DNA from: Salipiger sp. CCB-MM3
GTDB lineage: Bacteria > Pseudomonadota > Alphaproteobacteria > Rhodobacterales > Rhodobacteraceae
Length of the DNA: 64,000 nt
Direction: 5' to 3'
Assembly (NCBI RefSeq): GCF_001687105.1
Contig: NZ_CP014595.1
Span: 2,016,501-2,080,500 of the forward strand
A program made the translations under genes and the position numbers. Below the pieces are notes generated by a model. It was not told where the DNA came from, made no database searches, and was given only the letters and a program-made list of their open reading frames with translations. This document shows, piece after piece, positions 1-9,654 of the stretch (the stretch's first letter is position 1; every line of letters starts with the position of its first letter).

Positions 1-334
1 GGCCGGGCTGAACCTGTGCCTGCTGACGCCGGAAATGCAGAACCGGCGGATCATCAACCGGCAATTCATGGAAGCCGGGATCGAGCCCAGCTCGGCGATC
101 GAATCGAACTCCACCGTGGTGCTGGTGAGCAATGTGCTGATGGGCGATTGGGTGACGATCCTGCCCACCGATCTTGCGACGTTTCTTGCCGAGGGCAAAC
201 CGCTGGCGCTGGTGCCGATGGCCGAGGACAGCCGTGCGCATGAGGTCGGGCTGATCGCGCCGTGGCAGGAGCCCTACACCCCGGTGCTGCAAGCTCTGCT
301 CGACGAGGCGAAGGGGCTGGCGCGTCCGGGCTGA
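1..334 (+). CDS. LysR-type transcriptional regulator, C-terminal part (cut by window edge)
   Basis: The first 334 bases read open from base 2 to a TGA and encode about 110 residues with no start in view. The text resembles the last third of a LysR effector-binding domain: an LTPE start, an IEPSSAIESNS stretch, then a VLVSNVLMGDWVTILP segment and a LVPMAED strand near the end, where LysR proteins have the second half of the ligand pocket. The DNA-binding half lies outside the window, so the target genes cannot be told. It is on the same strand as the efflux genes that begin 75 bases later, but this does not prove that it controls them. Family call is fairly sure; subfamily unknown. Confidence 0.7.
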   Translation, partial: AGLNLCLLTPEMQNRRIINRQFMEAGIEPSSAIESNSTVVLVSNVLMGDWVTILPTDLATFLAEGKPLALVPMAEDSRAHEVGLIAPWQEPYTPVLQALLDEAKGLARPG

Positions 335-409
335 CGCGGCGCCATTTGATCCGTCTCAAGACAGACGCGTGCCCTCTGCCTTAGGCTGGTGCCGAAAGAG
401 GGAGGCGCC

Positions 410-1120
410 GTGACCGAGCAGCCGATCTACCGTGTCGAAGGGCTCACCCGTGTCTACGGGGAAGGGGCCTCTGCCGTGCATGCGCTGCGCGGCGTCGATC
501 TCGTGCTGCCGCCCGGAGAGATCAGCGTGCTGCTGGGGCCCTCAGGCAGCGGCAAGTCGACGCTTCTGAATATCCTAGGCGGGCTCGATCGCCCCAGCGC
601 GGGGCGGGCGTGGTTCCGGGGTGAGGAACTGACGCAAATGCCCGACCGCGCGCTCACCCGCTACCGGCGTGATCACCTTGGTTTCGTCTTCCAGTTCTAC
701 AACCTGATGCCCTCGCTCACCGCCGAAGAGAATGTGGCGCTGGTGACCGAGATCGCGCCCGATCCCATGGCCCCCGCCGAGGCGCTGGCGATGGTTGGGC
801 TGGAGACACGCAAGGACCACTTCCCCAGCCAGATGTCGGGCGGTGAGCAGCAGCGCGTGGCGATCGCCCGCGCCGTGGCCAAACGCCCCGAGGTGCTGCT
901 TTGTGACGAGCCGACCGGCGCGCTCGACAGTGCTACCGGGCGTGAGGTTCTGGGTGTCCTGCAGCATCTCAACCGCAGCCTTGGCACCACGGTGATGATC
1001 GTCACCCATGCCGCCGCCACCGCTGCCATGGCGCATCGGGTGATCCGCTTTGCCGATGGCGCGATCCGCGAGGTCGAGATGAACCACGCGCCGCGCCCGG
1101 CGGAAGAGATCGTGTGGTGA
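410..1120 (+). CDS. ABC transporter ATP-binding protein (LolD/MacB type)
   Basis: A 236-residue ATPase that would power the FtsX-type permease encoded next. Visible motifs are Walker [10 protein letters not shown] (about residues 43-51), the signature MSGGEQQR (about 142-149) and Walker [13 protein letters not shown] (about 163-174), in the form typical of the LolD/MacB/FtsE subfamily. I prefer the GTG at 410 because GGAGG sits 4 bases ahead of it at 401-405; a GTG at 389 would add seven residues without a better site. The stop is 4 bases before the permease start. Together with the HlyD-type adaptor this looks like a three-part export system of the MacAB/DevBCA kind; the cargo is unknown. 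Confidence 0.9.
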   Translation: MTEQPIYRVEGLTRVYGEGASAVHALRGVDLVLPPGEISVLLGPSGSGKSTLLNILGGLDRPSAGRAWFRGEELTQMPDRALTRYRRDHLGFVFQFYNLMPSLTAEENVALVTEIAPDPMAPAEALAMVGLETRKDHFPSQMSGGEQQRVAIARAVAKRPEVLLCDEPTGALDSATGREVLGVLQHLNRSLGTTVMIVTHAAATAAMAHRVIRFADGAIREVEMNHAPRPAEEIVW

Positions 1121-1124
1121 CCGG

Positions 1125-3485
1125 ATGAGCGCGCTCGACCGCAAGCTTTCGCGTGATCTGTGGCGCATGAAGGGGCAGGCGGCGGCCATCGCAGTGGTCA
1201 TGGCTCTGGGCGTGATGATGCAGGTGATGATGGCCGGGCTGGTCGATACGCTCGATGAGACGCGGCGCGGCTATTACGAGCGTTACCGCTTCGCCGAGGT
1301 CTTTGCACCGGTGACCCGCGCGCCGCGCCACGTGCTGCATCAGGTCAGCGCGCTGCCCGGCGTGGCGCGGGCCGAGGGGCGCATCGCCGGTCTGGCGCGG
1401 ATCGAACTGCCGGGCCGCGCGGTGCCGGTCTCTGCTGAGGCGCTGTCGCTGCCCGACCACGGCGCTCCTGTGCTCAATGCCATTCGTCTGCAGCAGGGCC
1501 GGATGTTCGCGCCCGGCGCGCCCGAGGAGGTGGTGCTGCTCGACAGTTTTGCCGAGGCGCATGGGCTGCACCCCGGCGACCGGCTGCAGGTGGTGATGAA
1601 CGGCGCGCGCCGCAGCCTGCGCATCACCGGGCTGGCGCGCTCGCCGGAGTTCCTCTACGCCGCCGCGCCGGGCGAAATGGTGCCCGATGACGCGCGCTTT
1701 GCGGTGCTGTGGATGTCGGAGACCTCGCTCGCCGCGGCCTACGACATGAAGGGGGCCTTCTCCGAGATCATCGTGACGCTGACCCGGGGCACAGACCCGC
1801 GCGGTGTGATCGCGGCGCTCGACCGGGTGCTGAAACCATGGGGGTCTGCGGGGGCCTACGACCGTCAGGACCAGTTCTCGCATCGCTTCGTGTCGGAAGA
1901 GATCAGCGGGCTGCGTGACACCGCCGGGGCGATCCCGCCGGTATTTCTGGGCATCGCGGCCTTCCTTCTGAACATCGTCATCGCCCGCATGGTGCAGGCC
2001 GAGCGCGAGGAGATCGGGCTGCTCAAGGCTTTCGGCTACCGCGGGGCAGAGATCGGCGGGCATTACATGAAGCTGGTGCTGGTGATCGCCGTCGCCGGCG
2101 CGCTGCTGGGCGCGGGGCTGGGCATTTTGGGCGGGCGCGGGATGGTGCAGCTCTACCTGCAGTTCTTCAAATTTCCCTTCCTCGTCTTCCGGCTCGATCC
2201 CGCCGCGCTGGCGCTTGGGCTGGCGGTGAGTGTGCTGGCCGCCGCGGCGGGCGGCGCGGTGGTGCTGCGCCGCATTTTCGCGCTGCAACCCGCCGAGGCG
2301 ATGCGCCCGCCAGCCCCCGCCGATTACCGCCGCGCGGGCCGCTGGGCCGGGGCGCTCAACCTCTTCGATCAGCCGACCCGCATGGTGATCCGCCGCTTCA
2401 CCCGCACGCCGTTCCGGATGCTGGGCGCGGTGGTGGGCATCACCTTCGGCATGGGGCTCTCGGTCGCCATGCTGACCATCCACGCCGGGTTCAACCAGGC
2501 GGTAGCGATGAGCTTCGACGTGCTCGACCGCTCCGAGGCGAGCGTCACCTTCACCCACGCTGTGTCGGAAAAGACCCTGCTGGAGCTTGCCCGGCAACCC
2601 GGCGTGCTGCGGGCCGAGGGGGCGCGCATGGTGCCGGTGGTGCTGCACAATGGCCGCTCGAGCTATCGCGGTGCCATCACCGGGCTGCCGCCTGATCCCG
2701 CGCTGGTGCGGGCGCTGACGCCAGATTTGCAGCCGATCGCCCTGAACGGGCCGGGGCTGGTGCTGAGCCATGCGCTGGCGGGCACGCTGAGCGCACGGGT
2801 GGGCGACGTGCTGACCGTCGAAGTGCGCGAGGGCGCGCAGCCGGTGCTGCGCCTGCCGGTCACGGGCGTGTCAGAGACGGTGCTGGGCGCGCCGGCCTAT
2901 ATGTCGCTCGACGCGTTGGGACGGGCGCTGTTCGAGCCGCGCCGCATCTCGAGCGCGGCGCTGCGGCTTGATCCGGCGCAGGCCGAGGCGGTGCAGATCT
3001 GGCTGCGCGGCCTGCCGGTGGTGGCGGGCGTGAGCCTCAAGGCCGAGGCCCGCGAGGCCTTTGAACGGGTGATGAACCAAGGCACCGGCGCGACGCGTTT
3101 CGTGATGGCGGCGGTGGCCTTCACCATCACCTTCGGCATCATCTACAACGCCGCCCGAATCGCATTGGCCGAGCGGGCGCATGACCTTGCCAGCTTGCGG
3201 GTCATCGGCTTTTCAAAGGGCGAGGCCGCCTATGTGCTGCTGGGCGAGCTGGGCTTGGTCACGCTGTTGGCGCTGCCCTGCGGCGCGCTGCTGGGCTGGG
3301 GCATCGCACATCTTCTGGCGGCAGCCTATTCCTCCGACCTCTACACGATTTCGGTGGTCTTCGATCCCGCCGCCTTCGGCTTTGCCGCGCTTGTGGTGAT
3401 CGCCGGGGCGGTGCTGTCGGGGCTGCTGGTGAAACGCGACGTGGACCGCGCCGATCTGGTGGCGGCGCTCAAGACACGGGACTGA
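1125..3485 (+). CDS. ABC transporter permease with two FtsX domains
   Basis: A 786-residue inner-membrane permease. A first hydrophobic helix (about residues 18-38) is followed by a large periplasmic part, then a three-helix FtsX block (about 260-385, including [20 protein letters not shown]), a second helix and periplasmic part, and a second FtsX block at the end (about 665-780). This double FtsX layout is that of the LolC/E-like and DUF214 permeases, not of the 400-residue single-unit MacB halves. It starts 4 bases after the ATPase stop and ends 4 bases before the HlyD-type gene, so the three are surely one operon. Substrate cannot be read from the sequence. Confidence 0.88.
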   Translation: MSALDRKLSRDLWRMKGQAAAIAVVMALGVMMQVMMAGLVDTLDETRRGYYERYRFAEVFAPVTRAPRHVLHQVSALPGVARAEGRIAGLARIELPGRAVPVSAEALSLPDHGAPVLNAIRLQQGRMFAPGAPEEVVLLDSFAEAHGLHPGDRLQVVMNGARRSLRITGLARSPEFLYAAAPGEMVPDDARFAVLWMSETSLAAAYDMKGAFSEIIVTLTRGTDPRGVIAALDRVLKPWGSAGAYDRQDQFSHRFVSEEISGLRDTAGAIPPVFLGIAAFLLNIVIARMVQAEREEIGLLKAFGYRGAEIGGHYMKLVLVIAVAGALLGAGLGILGGRGMVQLYLQFFKFPFLVFRLDPAALALGLAVSVLAAAAGGAVVLRRIFALQPAEAMRPPAPADYRRAGRWAGALNLFDQPTRMVIRRFTRTPFRMLGAVVGITFGMGLSVAMLTIHAGFNQAVAMSFDVLDRSEASVTFTHAVSEKTLLELARQPGVLRAEGARMVPVVLHNGRSSYRGAITGLPPDPALVRALTPDLQPIALNGPGLVLSHALAGTLSARVGDVLTVEVREGAQPVLRLPVTGVSETVLGAPAYMSLDALGRALFEPRRISSAALRLDPAQAEAVQIWLRGLPVVAGVSLKAEAREAFERVMNQGTGATRFVMAAVAFTITFGIIYNAARIALAERAHDLASLRVIGFSKGEAAYVLLGELGLVTLLALPCGALLGWGIAHLLAAAYSSDLYTISVVFDPAAFGFAALVVIAGAVLSGLLVKRDVDRADLVAALKTRD

Positions 3486-3489
3486 TCTC

Positions 3490-4728
3490 ATGGCTCTCAA
3501 TCACACACGCACGCGCACCCGTCTGATCCTTGGCCTCGGCCTTGCGCTGCTGCTCGGGGTCGCGCTGGCCGCCGCCTTCTGGCCGCGCCCGGTGCTTGTC
3601 GATCTTGGCGCGGTCATCCGCGGGCCGTTGGTGGTGACCATCGACGAGGAAGGCAAAACCGAGGTACGCGATGTTTACGTGGTGACCACGCCCGTCGCCG
3701 GGCGGCTGCTGCGGGTACAGGCGATCGACGGCGACGTGGTGGTGCAGGGCGATACGGTGGCGCATATGCGCCCCGCCGCGCCCTCTGTGCTGGACCTGCG
3801 CACCCGCGAGCAGGCGCGGGCGGCGGTGGCTGCCGCGCAGGCGGCGCTGCTGCAGGCCAAGGCCGAGGTCAGCGCGTCGCAGGCAGACGTCGAACTGGCG
3901 GTCTCGGACCACGACCGGGCCAAGGCGCTGGCGGCGCGGGGCACCATCTCGACCGCCGCGCTCGATCAGGCGCGCACGGCAGCACTGGCGGCGCAGGCGC
4001 GGCTCGAGACCTCGCGCGCGGCGGTGGCCATGCGCGAGGCGGAACTGGCCAACGCGCAGGCGCAGCTCATCGGCTTCGACGATCAGGGGCTGGCCGAGGC
4101 GCTGGCCGAGGTCGGGGCGAGCGACATCCCGCTGCGCGCGCCGGTGGACGGGCGCATCCTGCAAGTGGTCGAGCAGTCCGAAACCTCGCTGGCCGCCGGG
4201 GCGCCGGTGCTGGAGATCGGCAATATCGCGCAGGATCTGCAGGTGGCGGTGGACCTGCTGTCATCCGACGCGGTGCAGGTACGCCCCGGTGCACGGGCGA
4301 TGCTGGAGGATTGGGGCGGGCCGGGCGTGCTGGATGCCGAGGTCGAGCGGATCGCGCCGCTGGGCACCACCGAGGTCTCGGCGCTGGGGGTCGAGGAACA
4401 GCGGGTGCGTGTGATCCTGCGCTTCACCGCGCCGTCAGAGGCGCGTGCGGCGCTGGGGCATGGCTATCGGGTGCTGGCGCGTATCGTGACTTGGGAAGAT
4501 CAGGACACGTTGCAAATCCCGCAAAGCGCGGCCTTCCGCGCGGGCGCGGATTGGGCGGTCTTCCGGGTCGAGGAGGGGCGCGCCGTGCAGGTGCCCGTCT
4601 CGCTCGGGCAGGGCAATGGCATCGAGGTGCAGGTGCTAGAGGGGCTGAGCGAGGGCGATGAGATCGTGCTCTATCCGCCAGCGGAACTGACGGGCGGCGA
4701 TCTGGTCGCGCAGCGTCAGGCGGGGTGA
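3490..4728 (+). CDS. HlyD/MacA-family efflux periplasmic adaptor
   Basis: A 412-residue membrane-fusion protein. It has a short basic N-terminus, one membrane helix (about residues 11-30), a split lipoyl/barrel-sandwich domain (the GRLLRVQAIDGDVV segment near 70 and PVDGRILQVVEQSE near 220), and between these an Ala/Gln/Glu-rich helical hairpin (about 95-195). The C-terminal half gives the beta-barrel and membrane-proximal domains. The adaptor would link the preceding ABC permease to an outer-membrane channel; no TolC-type gene is in the window, so a shared channel is presumed. Third gene of the operon. Confidence 0.88.
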   Translation: MALNHTRTRTRLILGLGLALLLGVALAAAFWPRPVLVDLGAVIRGPLVVTIDEEGKTEVRDVYVVTTPVAGRLLRVQAIDGDVVVQGDTVAHMRPAAPSVLDLRTREQARAAVAAAQAALLQAKAEVSASQADVELAVSDHDRAKALAARGTISTAALDQARTAALAAQARLETSRAAVAMREAELANAQAQLIGFDDQGLAEALAEVGASDIPLRAPVDGRILQVVEQSETSLAAGAPVLEIGNIAQDLQVAVDLLSSDAVQVRPGARAMLEDWGGPGVLDAEVERIAPLGTTEVSALGVEEQRVRVILRFTAPSEARAALGHGYRVLARIVTWEDQDTLQIPQSAAFRAGADWAVFRVEEGRAVQVPVSLGQGNGIEVQVLEGLSEGDEIVLYPPAELTGGDLVAQRQAG

Positions 4729-4775
4729 TGAGGGCCGGCTGAGAAGCGGCCAGGCAACAAAGGCCGGTTGATGAG

Positions 4776-4794
4776 GGGCGGGCACGGCCCGCCC
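4776..4794. terminator. Hairpin between convergent hlyD-type gene and ubiK
   Basis: Inverted repeat GGGCGGGC / GCCCGCCC with a 3-base loop (4776-4783 and 4787-4794). It lies in the 104-base gap between two genes that face each other. There is no T run, so its action as an intrinsic terminator is uncertain. Confidence 0.4.
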
Positions 4795-4832
4795 TGCTCA
4801 TAATGTCGAACAGGGCCGAAGCCCCGCGCGGG

Positions 4833-5078
4833 TCAGCCCTGACCCTTTTCCAGCGCGTCGAGGCGGGCCTTCAGCGCTTCGTTCTCTTCGCGGGCCTTCT
4901 GCGCCATGGCGCGGACCGCGTCGAATTCTTCCCGCGTCACGAAATCGCGATCCGCCAGCCAGCGGTCGATCATGGATTTCATCGCGGTTTCCGCTTCGTC
5001 TTTCGCGCCCTGCGCCACGCCCATGGCGTTGGTCATGAGCTGCGACAGATCTTCGAATACCTTGTTGCGCGTCTGCAT
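4833..5078 (-). CDS. ubiK: UbiK-type ubiquinone biosynthesis accessory factor (BMFP family)
   Basis: An 81-residue protein starting MQTRNKVFEDLSQLMTNAMG, the N-terminus typical of alphaproteobacterial UbiK/YqiC (membrane fusogenic) proteins, and ending in a coiled coil rich in Glu, Ala and Lys. UbiK helps assemble the lipid-bound ubiquinone complex in the cytosol in other bacteria. The start at 5078 is chosen because GGAG lies just upstream on the minus strand and the family starts here; an in-frame ATG at 5093 is possible. It is divergent from lgt, with 94 bases between the two starts. Confidence 0.85.
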   Translation of the reverse strand: MQTRNKVFEDLSQLMTNAMGVAQGAKDEAETAMKSMIDRWLADRDFVTREEFDAVRAMAQKAREENEALKARLDALEKGQG

Positions 5079-5172
5079 TGGGCTCTCCGTCATGTGATTG
5101 GGATCTATATGGAGCGGCGAGCCCCCGGTCACAAGGTTGACTTCGTCTCGAAACTCCCGGCACACATCGCGC

Positions 5173-6060
5173 ATGAAAGCTGCCATTCCTTTTCCGCCCC
5201 TGTCCTCCGAGGTTTTTTCGATCTCGGCTTTCGGCATGGAATTCGCCCTGCGCTGGTACGCGCTTGCCTATATCGTGGGCATCATCATCGGCTGGCGGAT
5301 CGCCGTCGCGGCGGTGAAGCGCGCGCGGCTCTGGCCCGCAGACACGCCGCCGATGAGCCCGGCACAGGTCGAGCAGCTGCTCACATGGGTGATTCTGGGG
5401 ATCATCCTTGGCGGACGTCTGGGCTTTGTGCTGTTCTACCAGCCCGCCTATTATCTGACCCATCCCGCCGAGATCCTGATGGTCTGGCACGGCGGCATGT
5501 CGTTCCACGGCGGCTTCCTTGGTGTGCTGATCGGCTTCCTCGGCTTTTGCCTGAAGAACCGCATCCCGCTTGGCTCGACCGCCGATATGCTGGCGATCTC
5601 GGTGCCGCCGGGGCTGTTCCTTGGGCGGCTGGCGAATTTCGTCAACGGCGAGCTTTGGGGGCGGCCCACGGATCTGCCTTGGGCGGTGATCTTTCCGGGC
5701 GACGCGGCGCAGGCCTGCGGGCAGGCGGTTGGCGAGCTTTGCGCGCGCCATCCCTCGCAGCTTTACGAGGCGGCGCTGGAAGGCATCTTGCTGGGCGCGC
5801 TGCTGCTGTGGCTGGCGCTGCGCAAGGGCGGGCTCAAGACGCCGTGGCAATTGGCGGGCGTGTTCCTTGCGGGCTATGGCGTGGCGCGGTTCCTCGTCGA
5901 GTTCGTGCGCCAGCCCGACGCGCAGTTCGTCTCGCCCGGCAACCCGCTGGGGCTGGCGTGGCAGGTGGGCGGCTACGGGCTGACCATGGGCCAGATGCTG
6001 TCGCTGCCGATGATCCTTGTGGGCATCGGCCTCATTCTCTGGGCGCGGCGCCGGGCATGA
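5173..6060 (+). CDS. lgt: Prolipoprotein diacylglyceryl transferase
   Basis: A 295-residue polytopic inner-membrane enzyme that moves diacylglycerol from phosphatidylglycerol to the lipobox cysteine of prolipoproteins, the first step of lipoprotein maturation. The [10 protein letters not shown] motif (about residues 101-110) and the family signature [13 protein letters not shown] (about 152-164) are both present and intact. Length is normal. The ATG at 5173 matches the family N-terminus ([10 protein letters not shown]). The stop overlaps the next start in an ATGA, so translation with the methyltransferase gene is probably coupled. Confidence 0.96.
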   Translation: MKAAIPFPPLSSEVFSISAFGMEFALRWYALAYIVGIIIGWRIAVAAVKRARLWPADTPPMSPAQVEQLLTWVILGIILGGRLGFVLFYQPAYYLTHPAEILMVWHGGMSFHGGFLGVLIGFLGFCLKNRIPLGSTADMLAISVPPGLFLGRLANFVNGELWGRPTDLPWAVIFPGDAAQACGQAVGELCARHPSQLYEAALEGILLGALLLWLALRKGGLKTPWQLAGVFLAGYGVARFLVEFVRQPDAQFVSPGNPLGLAWQVGGYGLTMGQMLSLPMILVGIGLILWARRRA

Positions 6061-7121
6061 GCGCGCTGCTGCCGCTCCTTCAGGCGCGCATCGCGGCCGA
6101 GGGGCCGATGACGGTGGCCGAATACATGACATGGTGCCTGCTGCACCCGCAGCACGGCTATTACACCACCCGCGATCCGCTGGGCGCCAAGGGCGACTTC
6201 ACCACCGCGCCGGAAATCAGCCAGATGTTCGGCGAGTTGCTGGGGCTCGCGCTGGCGCAAAGCTGGCTCGATCAGGGACGGCCAGCGCGGTTCGTTCTGG
6301 CAGAACTGGGGCCGGGCCGCGGCACGCTGATGGCCGATGCGCTGCGCGCCATGCGCGGCGTGCCGGGGCTGCTGGACGCCGCCGAGCTGCATCTGGTGGA
6401 GGCCTCTCCGGCCTTGCGCGCCGAGCAGGCCGCGCGGCTTGGGGACCATGCGCCGGTCTGGCACGACAGCCTCGCCGATCTGCCTGAGGCGCCACTTTTC
6501 CTGATCGCCAATGAGTTCTTCGACGCGCTGCCGGTGCGCCAGTTCCTGCGCGACGGAAACGGCTGGCGCGAGCGCGTGGTCGGCTGGCACGAGGGCGCGC
6601 TGTCCTTCGGTCTGACCGATATCGCCCCGCAGGCGGCGCTGGAGCACCGGCTTGCGGGCACGCAACAGGGCGATCTGGTCGAGACCTGCGCACCGGCCGC
6701 GGCGCTCACACAGGAGATCGGCAGGCGCATCGCCGCGCATGGCGGCGCCGCGCTGCTGGTGGACTACGGCAGCTGGGGCAGCCTAGGCGATACGTTGCAG
6801 GCGGTGCGCGCGCATCAAAAGACCGGTCCGCTCGACACGCCGGGGGATGCCGATCTCACCGCGCATGTGGACTTCTGCGCATTGGCTGCGGCGGCGGCCC
6901 CGGCACAGGTGTCGTGGCTGACGGCTCAGGGCGTGTTTCTGGAGCGGCTGGGCATCACCGAGCGGGCCCGCGCGCTGGCCGCCGGGCTGACCGGCGCGGC
7001 ACTCGACACGCACATCCGTGCACATCGCCGGTTGACGCACCCCGACGAAATGGGAAGTTTGTTCAAGGTGCTGGGGCTCTACGGTCCGGGCACAGCTACC
7101 CCGCCCGGATTGGACGCATGA
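6057..7121 (+). CDS. SAM-dependent methyltransferase of the MidA/NDUFAF7 family
   Basis: A 354-residue COG1565 protein. After an N-terminal helical cap containing [16 protein letters not shown] it has the SAM-binding motif [12 protein letters not shown] (about residues 83-94) and the [14 protein letters not shown] block typical of this family. The mitochondrial homologue NDUFAF7 methylates an arginine of the complex I subunit NDUFS2; the bacterial role is presumed similar but not shown. It starts in the ATGA overlap with lgt and ends in an ATGA overlap with pgeF, a gene order I know from other Rhodobacterales. Confidence 0.9.
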   Translation: MSALLPLLQARIAAEGPMTVAEYMTWCLLHPQHGYYTTRDPLGAKGDFTTAPEISQMFGELLGLALAQSWLDQGRPARFVLAELGPGRGTLMADALRAMRGVPGLLDAAELHLVEASPALRAEQAARLGDHAPVWHDSLADLPEAPLFLIANEFFDALPVRQFLRDGNGWRERVVGWHEGALSFGLTDIAPQAALEHRLAGTQQGDLVETCAPAAALTQEIGRRIAAHGGAALLVDYGSWGSLGDTLQAVRAHQKTGPLDTPGDADLTAHVDFCALAAAAAPAQVSWLTAQGVFLERLGITERARALAAGLTGAALDTHIRAHRRLTHPDEMGSLFKVLGLYGPGTATPPGLDA

Positions 7122-7873
7122 CGCTGGAAATAATCACCGCAGACACGCTCTCCCCGCTTCGGCATGGCTTCTTCACCCGCAAGGGCGGCGCGTCCTCGGG
7201 CGTTTTTGCCGGGCTCAACTGCGGGCCGGGGTCTTCTGACCAACGCGAGATCGTCTCGATCAACCGCACCCGCGTGGCGCAGGCCATGGAGGTGCCGCTG
7301 GAGGCGCTTATCACCGTCAGCCAAGTGCATTCGCCGCGCGTGGTCACGGTGACTGGCCCACTTTCCGAGCCGCGCCCCGAGGCCGACGCGCTCGTCACGC
7401 GCGAGCCGGGGCTGGCGCTCTCGGTGCTGACCGCAGACTGCCAGCCGGTGCTTTTCGCCGATGTGGAGGCCGGGGTCATCGGTGCGGCCCATGCGGGCTG
7501 GCGCGGGGCGCAGGGCGGCGTCCTCGAAGAGACGGTGGATGCGATGATCGCGCTCGGTGCCAGCCGCGACGGGATTCGCGCGGTGATCGGTCCGACCATC
7601 AGCCAGCGCGCCTATGAAGTCGGCCCGGAATTCTTTGAGGAGTTTCTGGCCGAGCATCAGGGCAACGCCCGCTTCTTCGCGGGCGGCGAGGGCGATCGCA
7701 TGCAGTTCGACCTTCCGGCTTACGGCCTGCACCGCCTGCGCGCGGCAGGGGTCGAGGCGGAGTGGACCCGGCATTGCACCTATTCCGATCCCGAGCGCTT
7801 CTATTCGTTCCGCCGCACCACGCATCAGCGCGAAGCGGATTACGGACGTCTGATCTCGGCCATCCGCCTCTGA
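7118..7873 (+). CDS. pgeF: Peptidoglycan editing factor / multicopper polyphenol oxidase family
   Basis: A 251-residue YfiH/LACC1-type protein. The metal/active-site residues of the family are visible: His in SQVHS, Cys in LTADCQPV and His in HAGWRG (about residue 124). In E. coli PgeF removes muramyl peptides that carry L-Ser in place of L-Ala; older annotation calls the family polyphenol oxidase or laccase. The start at 7118 ([12 protein letters not shown]) forms an ATGA overlap with the methyltransferase stop, and the family N-terminus fits. Last gene of lgt-midA-pgeF. Confidence 0.9.
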   Translation: MTLEIITADTLSPLRHGFFTRKGGASSGVFAGLNCGPGSSDQREIVSINRTRVAQAMEVPLEALITVSQVHSPRVVTVTGPLSEPRPEADALVTREPGLALSVLTADCQPVLFADVEAGVIGAAHAGWRGAQGGVLEETVDAMIALGASRDGIRAVIGPTISQRAYEVGPEFFEEFLAEHQGNARFFAGGEGDRMQFDLPAYGLHRLRAAGVEAEWTRHCTYSDPERFYSFRRTTHQREADYGRLISAIRL

Positions 7874-8147
7874 AGCAGGCTCAGCCGCAGCGTGATTTCG
7901 GCTGGAACCTTTCAGTTTCCGGGCATTGATTCGAAATTCTCTGTACCAAAATGTGGCGGGCTGGTTCCTCATCTCGCGACAATCTCTGCAGGTCGCGGGT
8001 ATTGGGGTTCAGCTTCCCGACAAAACCTTGCCAATTTTGACACAAATGCCAGATTGAGGCCTGTTCAAGGCCAAGTCGGTTAAACGTCCGTCTGTCGTTG
8101 TTGGTGGGGGCCAACACGGATGTGACAGCCTCTCAAGGGATGTTCAC

Positions 8148-8939
8148 ATGACCAGTATTCATCACGCGGTACGAGGCCGCGACGATGCGTTTTCGCAATC
8201 CATTCCTCGCGATCCGGTATCTCTCCGGAGTGGGCGACCTCGGCGCGCAACTTCTCTCATGCGCAAATACGAGGTCGCCGCACTGCTGCCGGATCTGTCG
8301 CTGGCGATGAAGCAGCAGATCGCCCCGGCGATCCCTCTGTTCGAAGAGGCCTGCTCGGCATTCGCCCGCGGCACCCTGATTCAGACGGCGCGTGGCCCGA
8401 TCGCCATCGAAGACCTTCTGCCCGGCGATTACATCGAAACCAGCCGCGGCGTGCAGTCGGTGACATGGATCGGATCGACCACCTATGTGCCCGGCGTGCG
8501 CAGCGAGCGCAGCGCGCTCGACACGCTGACCCGCGTGACCGCAGAGGCCTATGGCGTGGGGCGGCCCGGCTCTGACCTGCTGCTCGGCCCGGCGGCGCGC
8601 ATGGTGGTCAAAAATGCCAAGCTGCGCAGCCTGCTGGGCAAGGACAGCGTGATGGTGCCGGTCTCGGATGAGGCCGACTGGGACCGCATCGTGCCGGTCA
8701 CCCCGGGCGGGGCGGTGCAGCTTTATCACCTGATGGTGCAGCGCCATGCGACGATCCGCGTCGGCGGCATCGAGATGGAGACCTATCATCCGGGCACGGC
8801 GCTGTCGGCGCTCAGCAGCGAGAACATGCGCGCCCTGTTCCTGTCGATGTTCGAGAACATCGAAGGTCTGCAGGACTTTGGCGAGCTGTCGATGATGCGC
8901 TCGACCCGTGAAGCGCTGGATCAGCTCATCGAGCTGTGA
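8148..8939 (+). CDS. Stand-alone Hint-domain protein
   Basis: A 263-residue protein with a Hint (hedgehog/intein) module beginning at about residue 70: AFARGTLIQTARGPIAIEDLLPGD, followed by the SVTWIGSTTY strand and, further on, the QLYHLMVQRHATIRVGGIEMETYHPG block. Hint domains carry out protein self-splicing or self-cleavage; in roseobacters many single-module members occur with no known role. No C-terminal HN splice junction or extein is evident. The ATG at 8148 has AAGGGA upstream. It stands alone after a 274-base gap and faces lrp. Family is clear, function unknown. Confidence 0.82.
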   Translation: MTSIHHAVRGRDDAFSQSIPRDPVSLRSGRPRRATSLMRKYEVAALLPDLSLAMKQQIAPAIPLFEEACSAFARGTLIQTARGPIAIEDLLPGDYIETSRGVQSVTWIGSTTYVPGVRSERSALDTLTRVTAEAYGVGRPGSDLLLGPAARMVVKNAKLRSLLGKDSVMVPVSDEADWDRIVPVTPGGAVQLYHLMVQRHATIRVGGIEMETYHPGTALSALSSENMRALFLSMFENIEGLQDFGELSMMRSTREALDQLIEL

Positions 8940-8961
8940 CGCCGCGCTGCCGGTCCGCCGA

Positions 8962-9462
8962 TTAGGCGGTCCGGCTCAGCCGCTCTTCGAGCACGTCGAA
9001 GGGCACGCCCGGCTCATCCTTGGCGCAGCGGATGACCAGCGAGGTCTTCACCGAACCCACATTCGGAGCGGTCAGCAGATCCTCGGTCAGGAAGGCCTGA
9101 AAGGTCGAAAGATCGGGCGCCACGCATTTGAGGATGAAGTCCACCTCGCCATTGAGCATGTGGCACTCGCGCACCAGCGGCCAGTTGCGGCAGCGATCCT
9201 CGAAGGCGCGCAGATCGGCCTCGGCCTGACTTTGCAGCCCGACGCTGGCAAAGACCTGCACTTCGAAGCCCAGTTCGCGGGAATCAACCTCGGCGTGGTA
9301 GCCCTTGATGAAGCCCTGCTCCTCGAGCGTGCGCACACGGCGCAGGCAGGGCGGGGCGGAGATGCCCACGCGGCGGGCAAGTTCGACATTGGTCATGCGG
9401 CCATCGGCCTGCAGTTCTGCCAGAATCTTCCGGTCGATGGGGTCGAGCCTGTGGGCGGGCAT
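8962..9462 (-). CDS. Lrp/AsnC-family transcriptional regulator
   Basis: A 166-residue regulator with the winged helix-turn-helix at the N-terminus (LDPIDRKILAELQADGRMTN followed by VELARRVGISAPPCLRRVRTLE) and the RAM ligand-binding domain behind it. The ATG at 9462 is preferred over upstream in-frame codons because AAGGAAG lies 7 bases ahead and MPAHRLDPIDRKIL is the normal family start. It is divergent from trxB, a pairing frequent in alphaproteobacteria, and a perfect palindrome lies between them at 9518-9541, the likely operator. The amino acid effector cannot be told. Confidence 0.92.
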   Translation of the reverse strand: MPAHRLDPIDRKILAELQADGRMTNVELARRVGISAPPCLRRVRTLEEQGFIKGYHAEVDSRELGFEVQVFASVGLQSQAEADLRAFEDRCRNWPLVRECHMLNGEVDFILKCVAPDLSTFQAFLTEDLLTAPNVGSVKTSLVIRCAKDEPGVPFDVLEERLSRTA

Positions 9463-9517
9463 GCGTCTTCCTTGAAGCTTTTCGCGAATATTATAGCAAC
9501 CAGATATCCAGCGCAAT

Positions 9518-9541
9518 AATCTTTCATATTCTTGAAAGATT
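9518..9541. promoter_or_regulatory. Perfect palindrome between lrp-type gene and trxB
   Basis: AATCTTTCA - 6 bases - TGAAAGATT, a perfect 9-base inverted repeat in an AT-rich island, 56 bases ahead of the lrp-type start and 114 bases ahead of trxB. The position fits a binding site of the neighbouring Lrp-type regulator acting on itself, on trxB, or both. Inferred from position and symmetry only. Confidence 0.55.
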
Positions 9542-9654
9542 CTTAACGGTGCGGAAATCGGTTGGGGATCCAGTCGGCACGGGGTTTGCGTCGCCGCCGC
9601 GCGTGGCTATATGCACTTCGCAAAGCAAATGCCATAGCTCGCGAGAGGCACGAC

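Noticed and set aside
8037..8060. TTGACA as -35 box of the Hint gene
   Set aside because: No fair -10 hexamer at the right distance; could not be supported.
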